This document shows positions 52,444 through 63,850 of a DNA stretch of 64,000 nt, piece by piece. The notes under the pieces were generated by a model. That model was not told the DNA's origin, did no database searches, and saw nothing but the letters and a program-made list of their open reading frames with translations. Location of the stretch: assembly GCF_963678975.1 (NCBI RefSeq), contig NC_089275.1, positions 33,925,116 to 33,989,115 of the forward strand, given 5' to 3'. Each line of letters starts with the position of its first letter. Within the stretch, counting starts at the first letter, position 1. Made by a program: the position numbers and the translations under genes. The stretch is from Dysidea avara. Its lineage: Eukaryota; Porifera; Demospongiae; Dictyoceratida; Dysideidae.

Positions 52444-53280
52444 GTTTTCACAATCGCACTAGTGGTGATAATCAACTTGGCATTGTCAAAGTCACAAGTC
52501 TGTCCACCAGCCGATGTCTGTGTCAGACAAGCTCCATACAAAAATGTGACCATCACTACTGACAGTACCTATCGATACGTTACCACCTCTCAATGTCCAC
52601 CCTATCAGAATCCTCAGTGGACTAATCCTAGTGTTGCTTGTGATAGAGAGATCACATACAAGATACCTCTTCATCCTAAATTGCCCACTGCTGTTAAAAC
52701 TATCCCTGTAGGTGAAGGATTGAAAGTTTGGAACAACATTTTGTACCTGAAGGAAGATCCTGCTCCAATATTTGGTGCCATGGGTGTTCTCTTAAGTGGC
52801 GTGAACATTTTTGGTGTTGGGTCCCCTTGTGGTTATAGCTCCAGGTGTCCAGAAAATGGAGGTCCCAGCAAGTATGTTGATGCTGTTGAGTCAGAAGGCC
52901 ACACTACTGACCAGTGTGGAGGACATGCTGATCCTCATCATACTTATCACATTCACTCTAATACTGGCTTCAATTCCAGTAAAACAGGAGGAAGAAAAAA
53001 CTGTCAACTACCAGTGGATGATCCAGGAAAACATTCTCAACTTCTTGGTTGGATGTTTGATGGCTTTGGAATTTATGGACAGTTTTCTGAAGATGGTAAA
53101 GTTCCAACTGACCTAGATGAGTGTGGTGGACACACACATAGTATTAATGGAGTGTCAGTTTATCACTATCATTTTCCTTACCCGTCTAAATTCCCATGGA
53201 CCATTGGCTGCTTCAAAGGTTGCCCAGAAGCTTCTAATAACCCACACGAATACAGTGGATTTACTAAGTATGGATGTTAA
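52444..53280 (+). CDS. Secreted YHYH-domain protein, second paralogue
   Basis: Main exon of a paralogue of the 36355-39419 gene, opened by a strong acceptor (TACTCTGTAG) at GTT, the same codon as in the paralogue. The first exon is not securely found. The exon starts with a hydrophobic signal core, VFTIALVVIINLALSKSQ, then the YHYH domain: NVTITT, CPPYQNPQW, GVGSPCG, YHIHSN, ECGGHTH and YHYHFPYP (exon residues 240-247), closing with a Cys-containing end (GFTKYGC). About two thirds of aligned residues are identical to the paralogue by eye. Unlike it, this protein stops at that Cys, without the Gly/Ser linker and hydrophobic tail, so it should be soluble and secreted. The 278-codon exon is intact. 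Function unknown; metal binding by the His clusters is inference. Confidence 0.85.
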   Translation, partial: VFTIALVVIINLALSKSQVCPPADVCVRQAPYKNVTITTDSTYRYVTTSQCPPYQNPQWTNPSVACDREITYKIPLHPKLPTAVKTIPVGEGLKVWNNILYLKEDPAPIFGAMGVLLSGVNIFGVGSPCGYSSRCPENGGPSKYVDAVESEGHTTDQCGGHADPHHTYHIHSNTGFNSSKTGGRKNCQLPVDDPGKHSQLLGWMFDGFGIYGQFSEDGKVPTDLDECGGHTHSINGVSVYHYHFPYPSKFPWTIGCFKGCPEASNNPHEYSGFTKYGC

Positions 53281-53562
53281 TAACAATTTTGAAACTGAGT
53301 GCTAAACTATGTCTGATTATAATTCAAATTAACACATAATTATGTATTGTCACAACTACATTTGTGTTGAGAAGATTTCAGTTGCTTTTTATTTGTGTGT
53401 AAACTGAATTGCAAGCTTAAGTATAGCTAGTTATATCCTAACATTACACTGTTATTGGAGATTATAATATGTAATTGATAAATATTTCCACAATCGGAAT
53501 GTTGTTGGTGTAGCAAGGTTGTGGAAATTAGTCTGCGGATTATTGTGGTTTAATTATGTATA

Positions 53563-53813
53563 TGTGACCGGGCCTGTAAAAACAGGGCATGTGACAAACT
53601 ACACCCTGTCACACAACAGGTCATACAGTATCTCAGTACTGGAACAGCATTCTGTATCTTGCATCATAAAGCCAAGTAAATGCTTACCTAGGGTTAAAAA
53701 TGTCATTGCCATAGCATAATGGTATAAAATGTTATGAGTCTAGGAAGTTTGAAAAACTGCAGCTGGACAAAAATCATGTGCCCACATGCCCTGTTTTCTC
53801 AGGCCCAGTCACA
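53563..53813. mobile_element. TA-flanked MITE (TGTGACCGGGCCTG termini)
   Basis: TGTGACCGGGCCTGTAAAAA with CAGGGCATGTG pairs with CACATGCCCTG and TTTTCTCAGGCCCAGTCACA (three mismatches in about 31). TA on both sides. 251 bp, 280 bp after the second YHYH gene. Confidence 0.75.
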
Positions 53814-53815
53814 TA

Positions 53816-54914
53816 TTAACCAACTACATTATGCAGCCAAATTGAAGTAAATGAACAAAACAGGTTTAGCTTTAATTTGGTACATACCATGACAACTACT
53901 ATAATACTGAGCAGTATTGTATGAGTAATCAATCCTGAGCATCCATTCAAAGCCTGAAAAGCTTTTGATGTGCTTCAACAAAATTACCACTGTGAACACC
54001 CACAGCATGCAGGCAGGCTGGCTGTGGGTACACACCTGGTGTATATATATGATCATGAGTGTTGTGTTGATGCATGCATGCAGAGAATTGTGTAGTTTAT
54101 GTGTATATGTATAGCCATGTTTGTGATTTGTAGATTATTTCTTTGAAATGGGCAATTAACAATCTTGAACTTGTGATGTGTTTTCATTCTTAAAATTTTA
54201 GACACCGACAGTTCTTTCAAATATGTATATGTCAGTAGACAATTCATTTGGCTGATGGACACATCCAGTGCATTTGTCACAGAAATATTAATGTTCATGA
54301 TTGATCTCAAAACCCAACATCAGCTAATTCATTTGTTGTATAATTAATTTTGTGTATGCTTTCTTTTTCATGATACTGTATAAACTTTCTAGTTAGTATT
54401 CCCACGCACACATACCTATTTGAGTCCTAATAATTGTACAGGAATTATCATGTATACTTGCCATGTTCAGTGCATCAGTAAGAAAACATGTAATAAAGTC
54501 CATTATTTTCAAAGAATGATCATGCAATTCTCTAATAAAGCAGTCATACTGAAACTAGCCAAAGATATATAATGGACATTTCTCAAAAGCATAGCTATAG
54601 GTGATTTTTTTCAACACTGCATACTCAGGAGCACATAATACTTGGTTTTATGAGCAAATATTAGTATCATGCCTAACTGGATGCTTTTGGCAACTAATAA
54701 ACTGGAAAATATAACCGCATCTCTGACTATTCATGTGAAGAGTTGTTTCTATCAGCGTTAAAATAGCTTACTGTTATGCATAGCTGCATGTTCATTTACT
54801 GAATCATTGCCTTCTTCCAATAATTTTAACTTGCGATCAACTCTAACTGAAAGGCGTATTTTCATACAGCATTACAGGTGTTTAAGATCTCTTTTTCTTA
54901 TTTGCATGGAATTT
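53816..54914. other. No gene recognised
   Basis: AT-rich spacer with short ATGCATGC runs near 54065 and a reverse copy of the dispersed motif near 54522. No supported exon or delimited element. Confidence 0.4.
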
Positions 54915-55115
54915 TCTCTTATGCTGTGGATGTTACTAGTCGCTCTGATAGAAATGTACACACATTGTTTGTTCCTAGTGTGAGGACTAATAATGGTAAG
55001 CAGTCACTGTAAATTAGGGGCACAGCCATTTGGAACAGTTTACCTAAAGCACTGTACGGTGCTAAAACTGTTGATGAATTTAAAAAATTGTATTGCGTGA
55101 TGTAGCTAATTTTTC
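54915..55115 (+). mobile_element. LINE fragment: extreme C-terminus of a reverse transcriptase ORF
   Basis: Reads FVPSVRTNNGKQSL, a stop, then RGTAIWNSLPKALYGAKTVD and EFKKLYCV. The pattern of an F.P..RT..G followed by G...WNSLP and a final F+..L is typical of the C-terminus of CR1/jockey-type LINEs. Contains an in-frame stop, so dead. Confidence 0.6.
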
Positions 55116-55619
55116 TTTTATGTGTATAATATGTGTACTGTATCTTGTGTATTTTATTGCGTTTTCAGGGCACAGCTGAAAAACAGCCTTCCTTGGCTGA
55201 TGTTGTTTTCTCTGACTAAAAATAATATTTGAAGAAAAAATGTTTTCGGTTCCTGCAAGACAATGTGTGTGTGTGTATCTTTCTTGTTAGATTGCTATAT
55301 ATCTCTACAGTCTTCTTAACACTATAAAGATGATATGCCCACATCTCAGTCAAGTCATAATTATACACCTTTGATGTACAGAGATCACACTCCTCAGTAT
55401 ACAGGGGCAGCATGGTAATGGGAGGGGCACAAACAGGTTAAGTTGTAGGTGGTTGGGGAGAGCAGATTCTCTTGTTAGTTGCCTTATTTTTTTAAGCAGC
55501 AATGATCACTCCTTAGTAGGTTGATTTTTGTCATTATTGCCTTTGCAGATGATTGTGAAAACTATTTAAAGGCTATAAAGTCTTCAACAGTGTACTGAAG
55601 AGTCTGATTTGGGTGTTAC

Positions 55620-56240
55620 ATTTACATCATGTATATTAATAATGCAATTCGTAAAGCGTCTAAAATGGTTTGAATTATTTATCGTCCGTTTCATGTACTC
55701 TCTCCACACACTTTGCGCTTGTTGTACACATCTCTCGTAAGACCACATTTAGACTATGCATGTGTTGTTTGGCAACCTCATCTTCTTAAAGATATCAGAG
55801 CACTGGAAGCTGTTCAAAGAAGAGTTAGCTACTAGATTGTCACATAATCTTGCACACCTGACTTATTCTGACAGACTGAAATATTTAAACCTGCCCTCAT
55901 TGTATTATAGAAGGTTGAGGATGGATATGATTATGACGTATAAGATATTGCACAGACTTGTGGATATACCAATTGATGAGTTTTTTTCAATACAACACCT
56001 GCTGTACAAGACTGAATAGACTGAAACCTCATGTGAAAACAAATAATAGAAATACGGTTTTGCTGCAAGAGTAATAAATGATTGAAATTCTTTCCGTTAG
56101 TACCATCTGACATTGTTATGGCTACTAACATTAATTCTTTTAAAACTTTGCTGGATGTACATTGGACAAACAGTAGATTTACCGCTATATTGTATTGTAC
56201 AGTATTATAAGCTTTGCTTTTTCAGAACCACTAAAATTAA
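55620..56240 (+). mobile_element. LINE fragment: reverse-transcriptase C-terminal region
   Basis: Reads HTLRLLYTSLVRPHLDYACV then VWQPHLLKDIRALEAVQRRV, later SDRLKYLNLPSLYYRRLRMD and MIMTYKILHRLV. This is the classic post-catalytic region of CR1/jockey-like LINE reverse transcriptases. In-frame stops and a frame change near 55830-55850 show it is inactive. It corresponds to the protein part just before that in the 54915 fragment, yet lies downstream, so these are two separate fragments. Confidence 0.75.
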
Positions 56241-56514
56241 TTGACCAGTACCACGATAATTATTTTAGAGGCGCTTAGTGCGTATGAAGGTGACAGTTCT
56301 TTTAACTTTGGTTTCAATCAAAATAATGGAGTAATATATGAATTACTGTATATTTTTGTCTGACAAAGTGTATATTAAAAGTAGCTGTGGCTCTTCCACA
56401 GAGGAAGGAAGGGAGGGGGCAATTGCCCCATCCTGGATCCGCCATTACTATAATTATAACCTGCAAGCAGCTTAATGTTCATTGCATGTGTACTCTACTG
56501 ACCTAACCTTGCAC

Positions 56515-57471
56515 CAGGGGCGTATCTAGCCCAAACATGATGCCCGGGAAAGCCCATTTACCTGTACATCTACTGACCTAGTCCAGTGAACAACCTGTGT
56601 GGGTTTATACGTGCATTAATCAAATTGTTGTTTTCAAGTGCATGGCATGGCTAGCTACAGTTATTAACTCTTATCTGTATGCAAATATAATAGCTCATCA
56701 GTCTGCAATCACTCCATATAGTCTCTAGCTACGATGCATGTAATCGATTGTGGGACTGCAGCATCACGTGCCACACAAAAGAATACCTTCAACTCATAAT
56801 GAACAATACTACTGAACCGCCGATAGATTTCTTACACTGACTCGTACTTGAGCGGATCACAAAACCGTCATGACACCGGTTCATCTACGTACTCACTAGG
56901 GGCATCCATTCCCTGCAACCACTCGCCAACCGCTCTACCACGTCCTGCTGAGTGGTCCTACAAAATATCGTCAGCAGTTCTCTCACGTTATTCCCCTGAC
57001 ATTCCTTCGTCGTAGTTGTATCACAATAAATCCGGGCACTCATTATTCAGAATTAGACCGCTACCTGCTGAAATCAAGTAGCCAAACAGCTGGTCGTTTT
57101 CCACTTCACGCGGTACAGGCAAACTCCAAACTATCATCACTTAGATGAGACTACAAATTGGCACTACTCACTAGATTTTGGGCGGGCACATCTCCGTTTT
57201 TCAGATTAAATAATATAGTAACTTGTAATCTACGGGGCTATTATTAGAAATCAGACTCTTAATTAAACGCGCAGCGCTTATTTTCCATGCAAGAATTAGC
57301 TGCGAACGTTCACTACAGTGAATGGTGGATATCGTAATTACTGAATTGTGAGCAGTGTATTTTCATGCGTGGCTACTACGCCAGAAGATTTTCTGATGCC
57401 CGGGCAAGGTGAGCTGATGCCTGGGGTCCTGGGCAAATGTCCGGGTATGCCCGGGTGTAGATACGCCACTG
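56515..57471. mobile_element. hAT-like element with 8-bp target duplication
   Basis: Starts CAGGGGCGTATCTAGCC and ends GTAGATACGCCACTG, flanked by identical CCTTGCAC (56507-56514, 57472-57479). The GATGCCCGGG word occurs near both ends in opposite contexts. 957 bp without a transposase frame. Confidence 0.85.
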
Positions 57472-57479
57472 CCTTGCAC

Positions 57480-57932
57480 TGCAGCTGTTTTTGACTCATG
57501 CATGCATGTGCATAATTATGATTTAATGTTACGTTTCACATAGCTATCGGATCAATTTATAGTAGCATATCACACTTCTAGGCTATAGCTACACAATGGA
57601 CTGTACTAATACGGCCACCGGCACTTACTACTCTAGCATATTGTGGTTATTATGCAAACTGCAGTACAAACCTTATACTTTTGCAGTGCATATATTTTAT
57701 ATGTAGCTACACTACAGTCTATTTCAGGTTGGTTGTCCACGCAAGCCAAATGCAAAAATATCACGTGAATAGAAATAACCAATGAAATTTCACGCCAGGG
57801 GACGGCGCTAGTTTAAACTGAAGGCTACTGGTCTCATTGGCTACTTTCAAGCACGTGACTTTTAACACTTCGTTTCTCTAGTCAACCAACCGGAAATAGA
57901 CTGTAGCGTTGTCTAAATTAATAAGCCTCCGA
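57480..57932. other. Upstream region of the 58030 gene
   Basis: No coding sequence. Contains two E-box-type CACGTGA/CACGTGAC words (57762, 57854) and CCAAT-type words (ACCAATGAAA, CATTGGCT) in the 300 bp before the proposed start, as expected of a TATA-less promoter. Confidence 0.35.
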
Positions 57933-57959
57933 GGTCACATGATTCCAGGTCATGTGACC
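57933..57959. promoter_or_regulatory. GGTCACATGA / TCATGTGACC inverted repeat
   Basis: A 10-bp inverted repeat with a 7-bp spacer, about 75-95 bp before the ATG at 58030. Both halves carry CACATG/CATGTG E-boxes. Its position suggests a proximal promoter element. Confidence 0.4.
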
Positions 57960-58029
57960 AAGGGCTGAAAGTGGCGCAGAATACCTGAGCATAGATTATC
58001 GAGAGACCTGAGCTCGTGGCATTGACAAA

Positions 58030-61000
58030 ATGGTAAGTGTAATATAATGAACGTACCTCATGTGTAGAACTACTGTGTTTAGAGTGGACAGTATACCGTA
58101 TAAGGGGAAAATTTCGATGGGAAAAAGTTTCGCGGTAGAGAGCAACAAAACCTTTTCGCGGTGAACAAAAGTATGGCGGCGCCTACCCGTGCACGCAAAC
58201 GATGCACTTTTGTCGATAAGAGGGCGTCACGCTGATTGTGATGTAGCATAGATTTGGTAATCTATGCACATGGCTTCGTGCATGCTTTGCAACACACCTT
58301 ACTAAATGGGTGTAGCTTCACGTTGATTAGCTGATGTACAATCCCAAAAAGTGGGCGTGGCTCACAAAAAAGCTCGGATGTTGCAGAACTTTCCACGTTG
58401 TTAAACAAATTAACTTGTGTGACATGTCAACCAATCTAGCAGCAGAATTCGCGGGGAAACTTTCGCGGTTTTTGCGAAATCCGTAATGCGATTCAGTTTT
58501 CATTATAGTATTTATGTTAGTGCTATCCCACTAGGGACCTGTGAGTAGTTAATTTCTTTAGCCGTTATTGAGTGGAATCACTTTCCATCTGACATAGTCT
58601 AAACACCTACTAGCTATATCTTCCTTTAAATACAGGGAGTTAGAAACATCTCAACACAGTGCCTAACTGGTAAAGTAGATAATAGCAACAACAACAACAC
58701 ACAGAGCTGGGGAGAAGAAAAAGATGGAGTTAAAGAAGAATACTTCCTTATCTTATAGCTGACTCTGCAGAGTCTTCCAGCTGGCCGGTACCACTTGTGG
58801 AAGTAGATAAAGGACAAGGGTGTCTGAACAGGTAAAGTCCCAGAGCCCCGCCACCAAGGAATAATCAATTATGTGCCATCTGGCCTACTACCATCATCAC
58901 GACACACACCAACCAGCAGGTACACATCCAGACACAAGAGCATAATGAAAAAACCACCGACTCTTTTTGTTTCCAACACCATAGTCAAACAGCCAGTTAG
59001 TGATTTTCTGGCATTATTTAAAACTGGTGAGATGGATGGATTCATGGGATGGATTCGTGGAATACTCTAATAGAGCAGTTGAAACTTTAAACGCAGTGGC
59101 TATTGATATTGATTGTTGATGTTCAGCAGTAAGCCCATTAAAAAGCTGTCAACACTCAAGTAACTCAAGCACATCAAACACACTAGTTATATGAAGGTAC
59201 TTAAGCTTTTAGTGAGTTCGAGGTGACGATTACCAATGTAAAAATCGACTTCTTTGTTTGAATAATTTGCTAACTGCTGCCGGTTACATGTTGGGCTAAT
59301 TTTGAATACAGCTGCTGGTAATATAAATTCTATTGCTTTCTTGGGGTGGAAATCGATCGAAATATCTGCAACTCACGAGATTACAAGCTGTAACTCCCAA
59401 AAACAATGATCTTTTATCACAATACTGCACTTCTACCTTCTTCTGTGAGCAAACCGAGCTTCCCAAAAAGTATCAGTGGTTTGCAATTGATCAGTGAAGC
59501 ATGATTGCCATTGCTGCATCATTTAGACAGGATTTTGGAGTGGTTTTAATCCATGAAGACCAAATGAATGATAGCCAAAACTTCTAGTAGTTACCCATCA
59601 GCAAGGAAGTCGTGTACTAAGCATGACTAAATTTTGTGGTTGTTAACCAACTGGGCGATCCCTGTATTGGTTAAAAGTCGTCCAAAATGGTATCTTTTTC
59701 TCATCACTTGCTCTCTCGACAACTCAAAACCATGATTTCTTGCTGTAAAACAACTTTAAGATCCATAGGTGTATACCCTGTAACTAGTACCAATGGTTTT
59801 GTAGAGTTTCATTGTTAAAAATTGTAATTATAAACTAATAGGCACCAATAACTTCGGACTCACGTGATTGTGTATGGCTATACCTACTTAGTAGTACCAT
59901 AGGCCAACAAGTTATGGCTGTTAAAACCACTAGACAAGACATCAAGTGTAAGGTCAAGTGTTAAATCATTGTAAGGATGGAAATCACGTAAGCCTGGTGT
60001 TATTTGGATAAGCACCTATTGGTAACAGCGAAACTTGTGCTAGCTATATGTTCTGAACTTAAGTTGTTTTACGCCAATAATTTTAATTTTAGCTGTTGAG
60101 AAAGCAAATGATAAGGAAAAGATGCTGTTTTGGGTGATTTTTTCCCAACACTGGGCTCGCCTAGGTAGTTAAAAACCACAGAATTAACCATACTTGGTAC
60201 GTGACTTTTTGCTGATAAGTAACTACTACTGTGGTGTGAGGAAGTTTTGGCTATCAATTGTTTGGTTTTCATCGACGAAAACCCATTTTGGACCCCAAAA
60301 TCCTGAGGCTCTCTACAGATGCAGTGATGGAAATCATGCTTCACCAATCAAATCACCAATACTTTTTGGTGACAATTTGCTCACAGAGGAAGGTAAAAAT
60401 GTAGTACTGTGATGAAAGATCATTGTTTCTGGGAATTACAACTCATAACCTCATGATTTGCAGATATTCCACCCCAAGAAGACAGTATAATTTACCACCT
60501 CTGCAGCTGTACATGTATTCAAGTGAGAGTTAGTTCAACATGTAACTGCAGCTTAATTACTTTGAAGATGTTATTTTTTTTACATTGGTAGCCCTAGGTA
60601 GGGTTGGAGGGACAACCGTCCTGGCAAAGGTCAACCCTAGAACTCAACAAAAACTTACCTTCAGTTGTGTTTAACAGGTAAACTTCAGTACTAACATTAG
60701 GGTTAGGGTCAGGTTCAGCTTTGGTTTCTTCTTCACAAATCTTAAATGTAGCATCCTTTTTGACTCACATTTATAAGGTAGAAAAGATTAGCTAACACTG
60801 GTATAGTTGAATAGTTATCATGGTGGTCTAGACCATAGGTAGCGAGTGGCCATCTGCTTTAGGGATATTTTTGTTTTTCTTTTTTTCTATGTTTTTTGTC
60901 TAAGTTTTTGCCGGTCAGTGTCAATAGCTTAGATGGCACTTATTCACACTGATTATAAGTGTCAACAGCCTTGACCAATATTTAATACTCACGTAATTAT

Positions 61001-61988
61001 AAAATGTGTATTGCTGGTTGGTGTCCATGTTGACCGATTGAGAGTGTTTGATAGTCACTGCAAACCATAACTCAGATGATTTAAATTGTTCAGTGGATAT
61101 GCCTCTGGTGAGGAAGTAAGTATGGTTGCTGATTTACAGTATGGCCGTATAAATGACCACTGCTGGCTGAAGGAACTTTTAGTTAAATTCTCAAAGACTT
61201 CACTTTATTCACTTTTCATGCATATTAATATTTGCACCTATAGCATTCAGATATCATTGACATTACTGTACTCAGCTTGTATCCCATTATTGCATAGCTA
61301 CATACAAGCTGATATCTTTAACTTGAACTACTGGATTTTAGAGCTACATACCATACCACTGTCCATATACACTTTACATTAATGCTACTTAGTAGAACTT
61401 TGGTTGCATAAAATGAATTTGGCAAATTGTCCTCAGATTTTCCACCAAAGTATATTCCCAGTTATTGTTAGCTATTGCTAATATGTATAGTGGCACATGA
61501 CAAAACACGAAGATTTGTCAAAGTTTTTTCCAATAGCTATTTGTGCCGTAAAAGTTTCCTACTGTACAGTAACTGAAGGTTAAGCTGCTTGACTTGCAAC
61601 AATCTTATGTACAGATGGCATTGGGCAAAGTATTTCAACAACCCAGAGTTACATATACAGGTGTAGCTATCTACATGCATGTATGAAAAGAATACAATGA
61701 CACATGTTATAAAATCTATATGATATGTGAGATTTAAGAGCTAAAACATCTACTTTTGTAACACCCAATGTACAATATGAAATTGCATTCCAAATAATAC
61801 TGAATTATGTTCACAAAGAAGGAATCCCAATATAGTGGTACTGTAATGGGGATGTGGCCTTCACTGGAAACGTAGGAAGTGGTCTGAACCAAATTTTCTC
61901 TTGACAGATTGCTACAAGCTTATATGCATATGAAGATGGCATGACAGTCAACTATCATTATAATGCTATGACAGCTTTATGGAAATTG
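58030..61988 (+). CDS. 5' part of an unknown gene with Met-only first exon
   Basis: GACAAAATG is followed at once by a consensus donor GTAAGTG, so exon 1 codes for Met alone (58030-58032). A compatible phase-0 exon lies at 61908-61988 (acceptor TTTTCTCTTGACAG, donor GTAATT), giving 27 codons: IATSLYAYEDGMTV, then NYHYNAMTALWKL. The resulting start, MIATSLYAYEDG, is protein-like; no family recognised. A start followed directly by GTAAGT is common in compact housekeeping genes. Later exons would lie beyond the window. A competing acceptor at 58636 (AAATACAG) gives a 40-codon frame beginning GVRNISTQC, but its CAGTGCCTAACTGGTAAAGT word recurs near 35909, so it lies in a dispersed repeat. Two large palindromes fall in the introns. 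Confidence 0.4.
58090..58500. repeat. Probable MITE in the first intron
   Basis: TATAAGGGGAAAATTTCG with GTTTCGCGG at the left is mirrored loosely by GCGGGGAAACTTTCGCGG and TTTCGCAAAA-type words at the right end. The borders are not exact and no target duplication was found. Confidence 0.35.
58636..58862. repeat. Dispersed repeat with CAGTGCCTAACTGGTAAAGT
   Basis: Shares CAGTGCCTAACTGGTAAAGT and the following AGAT-AT with 35909-35935. TGCCTAACTGG also fits a tRNA A-box, so a SINE is possible. Confidence 0.35.
59229..60592. repeat. 1.36-kb imperfect palindrome (foldback element)
   Basis: Left arm 59229 to about 59870 and right arm about 59980 to 60592 are inverted copies over nearly their whole length. 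Matching landmarks: TACCAATGTAAAAA; TTCTTGGGGTGG; CAATGATCTTT; TTTGCTCACAG (right) with CTGTGAGCAAA (left); ATAGCCAAAACTTC; GTAAAACAACTT; CACGTGATT/TACGTGATT. About three quarters of bases match by eye. No coding capacity. Spacer about 100 bp. Lies in the first intron of the 58030 gene model. Confidence 0.75.
60593..61907. other. No gene recognised
   Basis: Intronic in the 58030 gene model. Two TTAGGG units occur at 60698-60709. An open frame at 61086-61382 has a good-looking acceptor and an internal GTAAGT but no recognisable product. Confidence 0.35.
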
Positions 61989-62065
61989 GTAATTTACTGT
62001 CTAAACTTTTCTGGAGCCACTAATGACAACTACAGCTGGCCAAATATATTTGATTCTTGATCAAG

Positions 62066-63850
62066 GTAGGCTCTGCAATCCGAAAAATCAACTTTAAAAA
62101 TCGACCCCCCTACCATTGTGGAATGTTCATTGTGATATACCATTGCTAGTTCCACCATGAAACTGGAGGCACAATTGTTGCCTTCACAGAAATATTGTTT
62201 TTAGTATCTCGTGATCAAGATGTAAAATTTATTATTTTTAATTTTGTGCTCTACACAAAGGACCGGATGAAACTTACTACTTAGCCAGATCATATCCAGA
62301 GTTGTTGTAGTTAAAATGTACGCATAGTAATAAGCAAATGATTTGCTGGGTACCTGCTTTCTTTAAATTAAAAAATAAAAACAGATGAAGAAATACGAAT
62401 TTTTGATTTAAAACTGCCCTACCACCCAGGGCAAGAGAAGCCAACTTTTCCTCATACTGTTTCGATAAGGTCTGTCTATGCTATAGTCTGTCTATGCTGT
62501 TAGTTTGGAAAAGATATGAGATTTCTCACCATCTGGGTGACGAGCGTCAAAATTTTCTGCAACATTAAAAATTGTGTTACATTTTCTAGCCATTTCTAGT
62601 GTTTCTGCAGCCACAGTAATTATTATTGACTAAAACTATGGCTAAAGATGTCCCTGGACATTTGGTAGCAGCGGTTGTTGAATATTATTTTCATCCATAG
62701 CTTCCATGCCTTGCTCTAAGCCATGCACCACGGAAGGCAGTAAATTTGAGTTCACCTCTCACACTCCAATGCAGCTTCAAATCTTTACTAGATCACCCTA
62801 CATCACCACTATGTTGCAAAATATCCTTAAAAAATAACATTTTTGATTTGAATTGGGTGGAGCTCCTGGTTTACTGCATCACATGAAATCACAGAAACAC
62901 CAACTGCTACTACTACCAAATGTTTTGGACCATCATTCTAAACAAAAATTAGGTGACCAGTGTGGCATTAGAAGTACTGGAAAGGACTTTGGCACCATTG
63001 AGAAAATCCCTTGGAATGATTATGATTATGATGTGATTTGGGTTGAGACCAAAAAGCTAAAAAGCCTGTACACCCATTATATACTGTAGTACACATACAT
63101 AAATTAGATGTAATAAACAAAAAATTAACTATGAATATAATTATTACATTTTTTTTAAAGTCATAAAAGTAATTATATATAGAATTATGCAATGAAGAAT
63201 TCTCCACAATATCACTCGTAAGATCATTCCAGTCATTAATTACTCTAGTACCAAAGTAGTTAACTCAACATGAATGGTGGGCAGGGGGCTTAAGTAATTT
63301 GTATGTGTGACCTCTGGTTTGTGTGTTGTGAGAAAGAGTGAAAAAGTTGGAGACAATAAAATGACGCAGGAAAATTTTGACGCTCTTCACTCAGATGACG
63401 AGAAGTCTCAGATTCTTTCCAGACTAACAGCAAAGACAGACTATTCATCCAACCTTATCACATCACTATGAGGAAGAGTTGGCTTTTCTTGTCTTGGCTG
63501 CTAGGATAGTTTGAATTCAAAGATTTGTGTTTCGTTTCCTGAATTTTGAAAGAAAGCAACCCTGTGCTGGGAACCCAGTGAATCATTTGCTTATTACTGT
63601 ACGTACTTTTTAACTACAATAACTTTAGATAATATCTATATAGCTAAGTAATAAGTTTTATCCGGTCCTTTGTGTGGAGCACAATATTTTAAATATATAT
63701 TTTGCATCTCGCGAAATGCTAAAATTGATATTTCTGTAAAGGCAACAACCTTGCCTCCGGTTTCGTGATGGATCTAGCAATGGGATGAACATCCCACAAT
63801 GGTAGGGGGGTTGATTTGTAAAAGTTAATTTTCGGATTGCGGACCCTAAT
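62066..63850. repeat. 1.8-kb foldback element with 0.5-kb arms
   Basis: Left arm 62066-62562 and right arm 63365-63850 are inverted copies: TGCAATCCGAAAA; AACCCCCCTACCATTGTGG; AAAGGACCGGATAAAACTTA-type words; AAGCAAATGATT; GACGAGCGTCAAAATTTT. The spacer (62563-63364) carries a LINE tail and unrecognised sequence, including an open frame at 62853-63089. No similarity to the arms of the 59229 palindrome was noticed. Confidence 0.75.
63130..63345 (-). mobile_element. LINE fragment: C-terminal tail
   Basis: The minus-strand frame reads LSHNTQTRGHTYKLLKPPAH, a stop, then VNYFGTRVINDWNDLTSDIV and ENSSLHNSIYNYF. The RG+...L, YF..RV+N.WN.L and SL..F pattern marks the C-terminus of CR1/jockey-like LINE proteins. 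A stop codon interrupts it. Sits in the spacer between the arms of the 62066 foldback element. Confidence 0.65.

Noticed and set aside
60697-60709. Interstitial telomere repeat
   Set aside because: Only two TTAGGG units; expected by chance.
61086-61382. 98-codon plus-strand frame as a gene
   Set aside because: No recognisable domain; second half is low-complexity hydrophobic and the phase does not fit the 58030 gene model.
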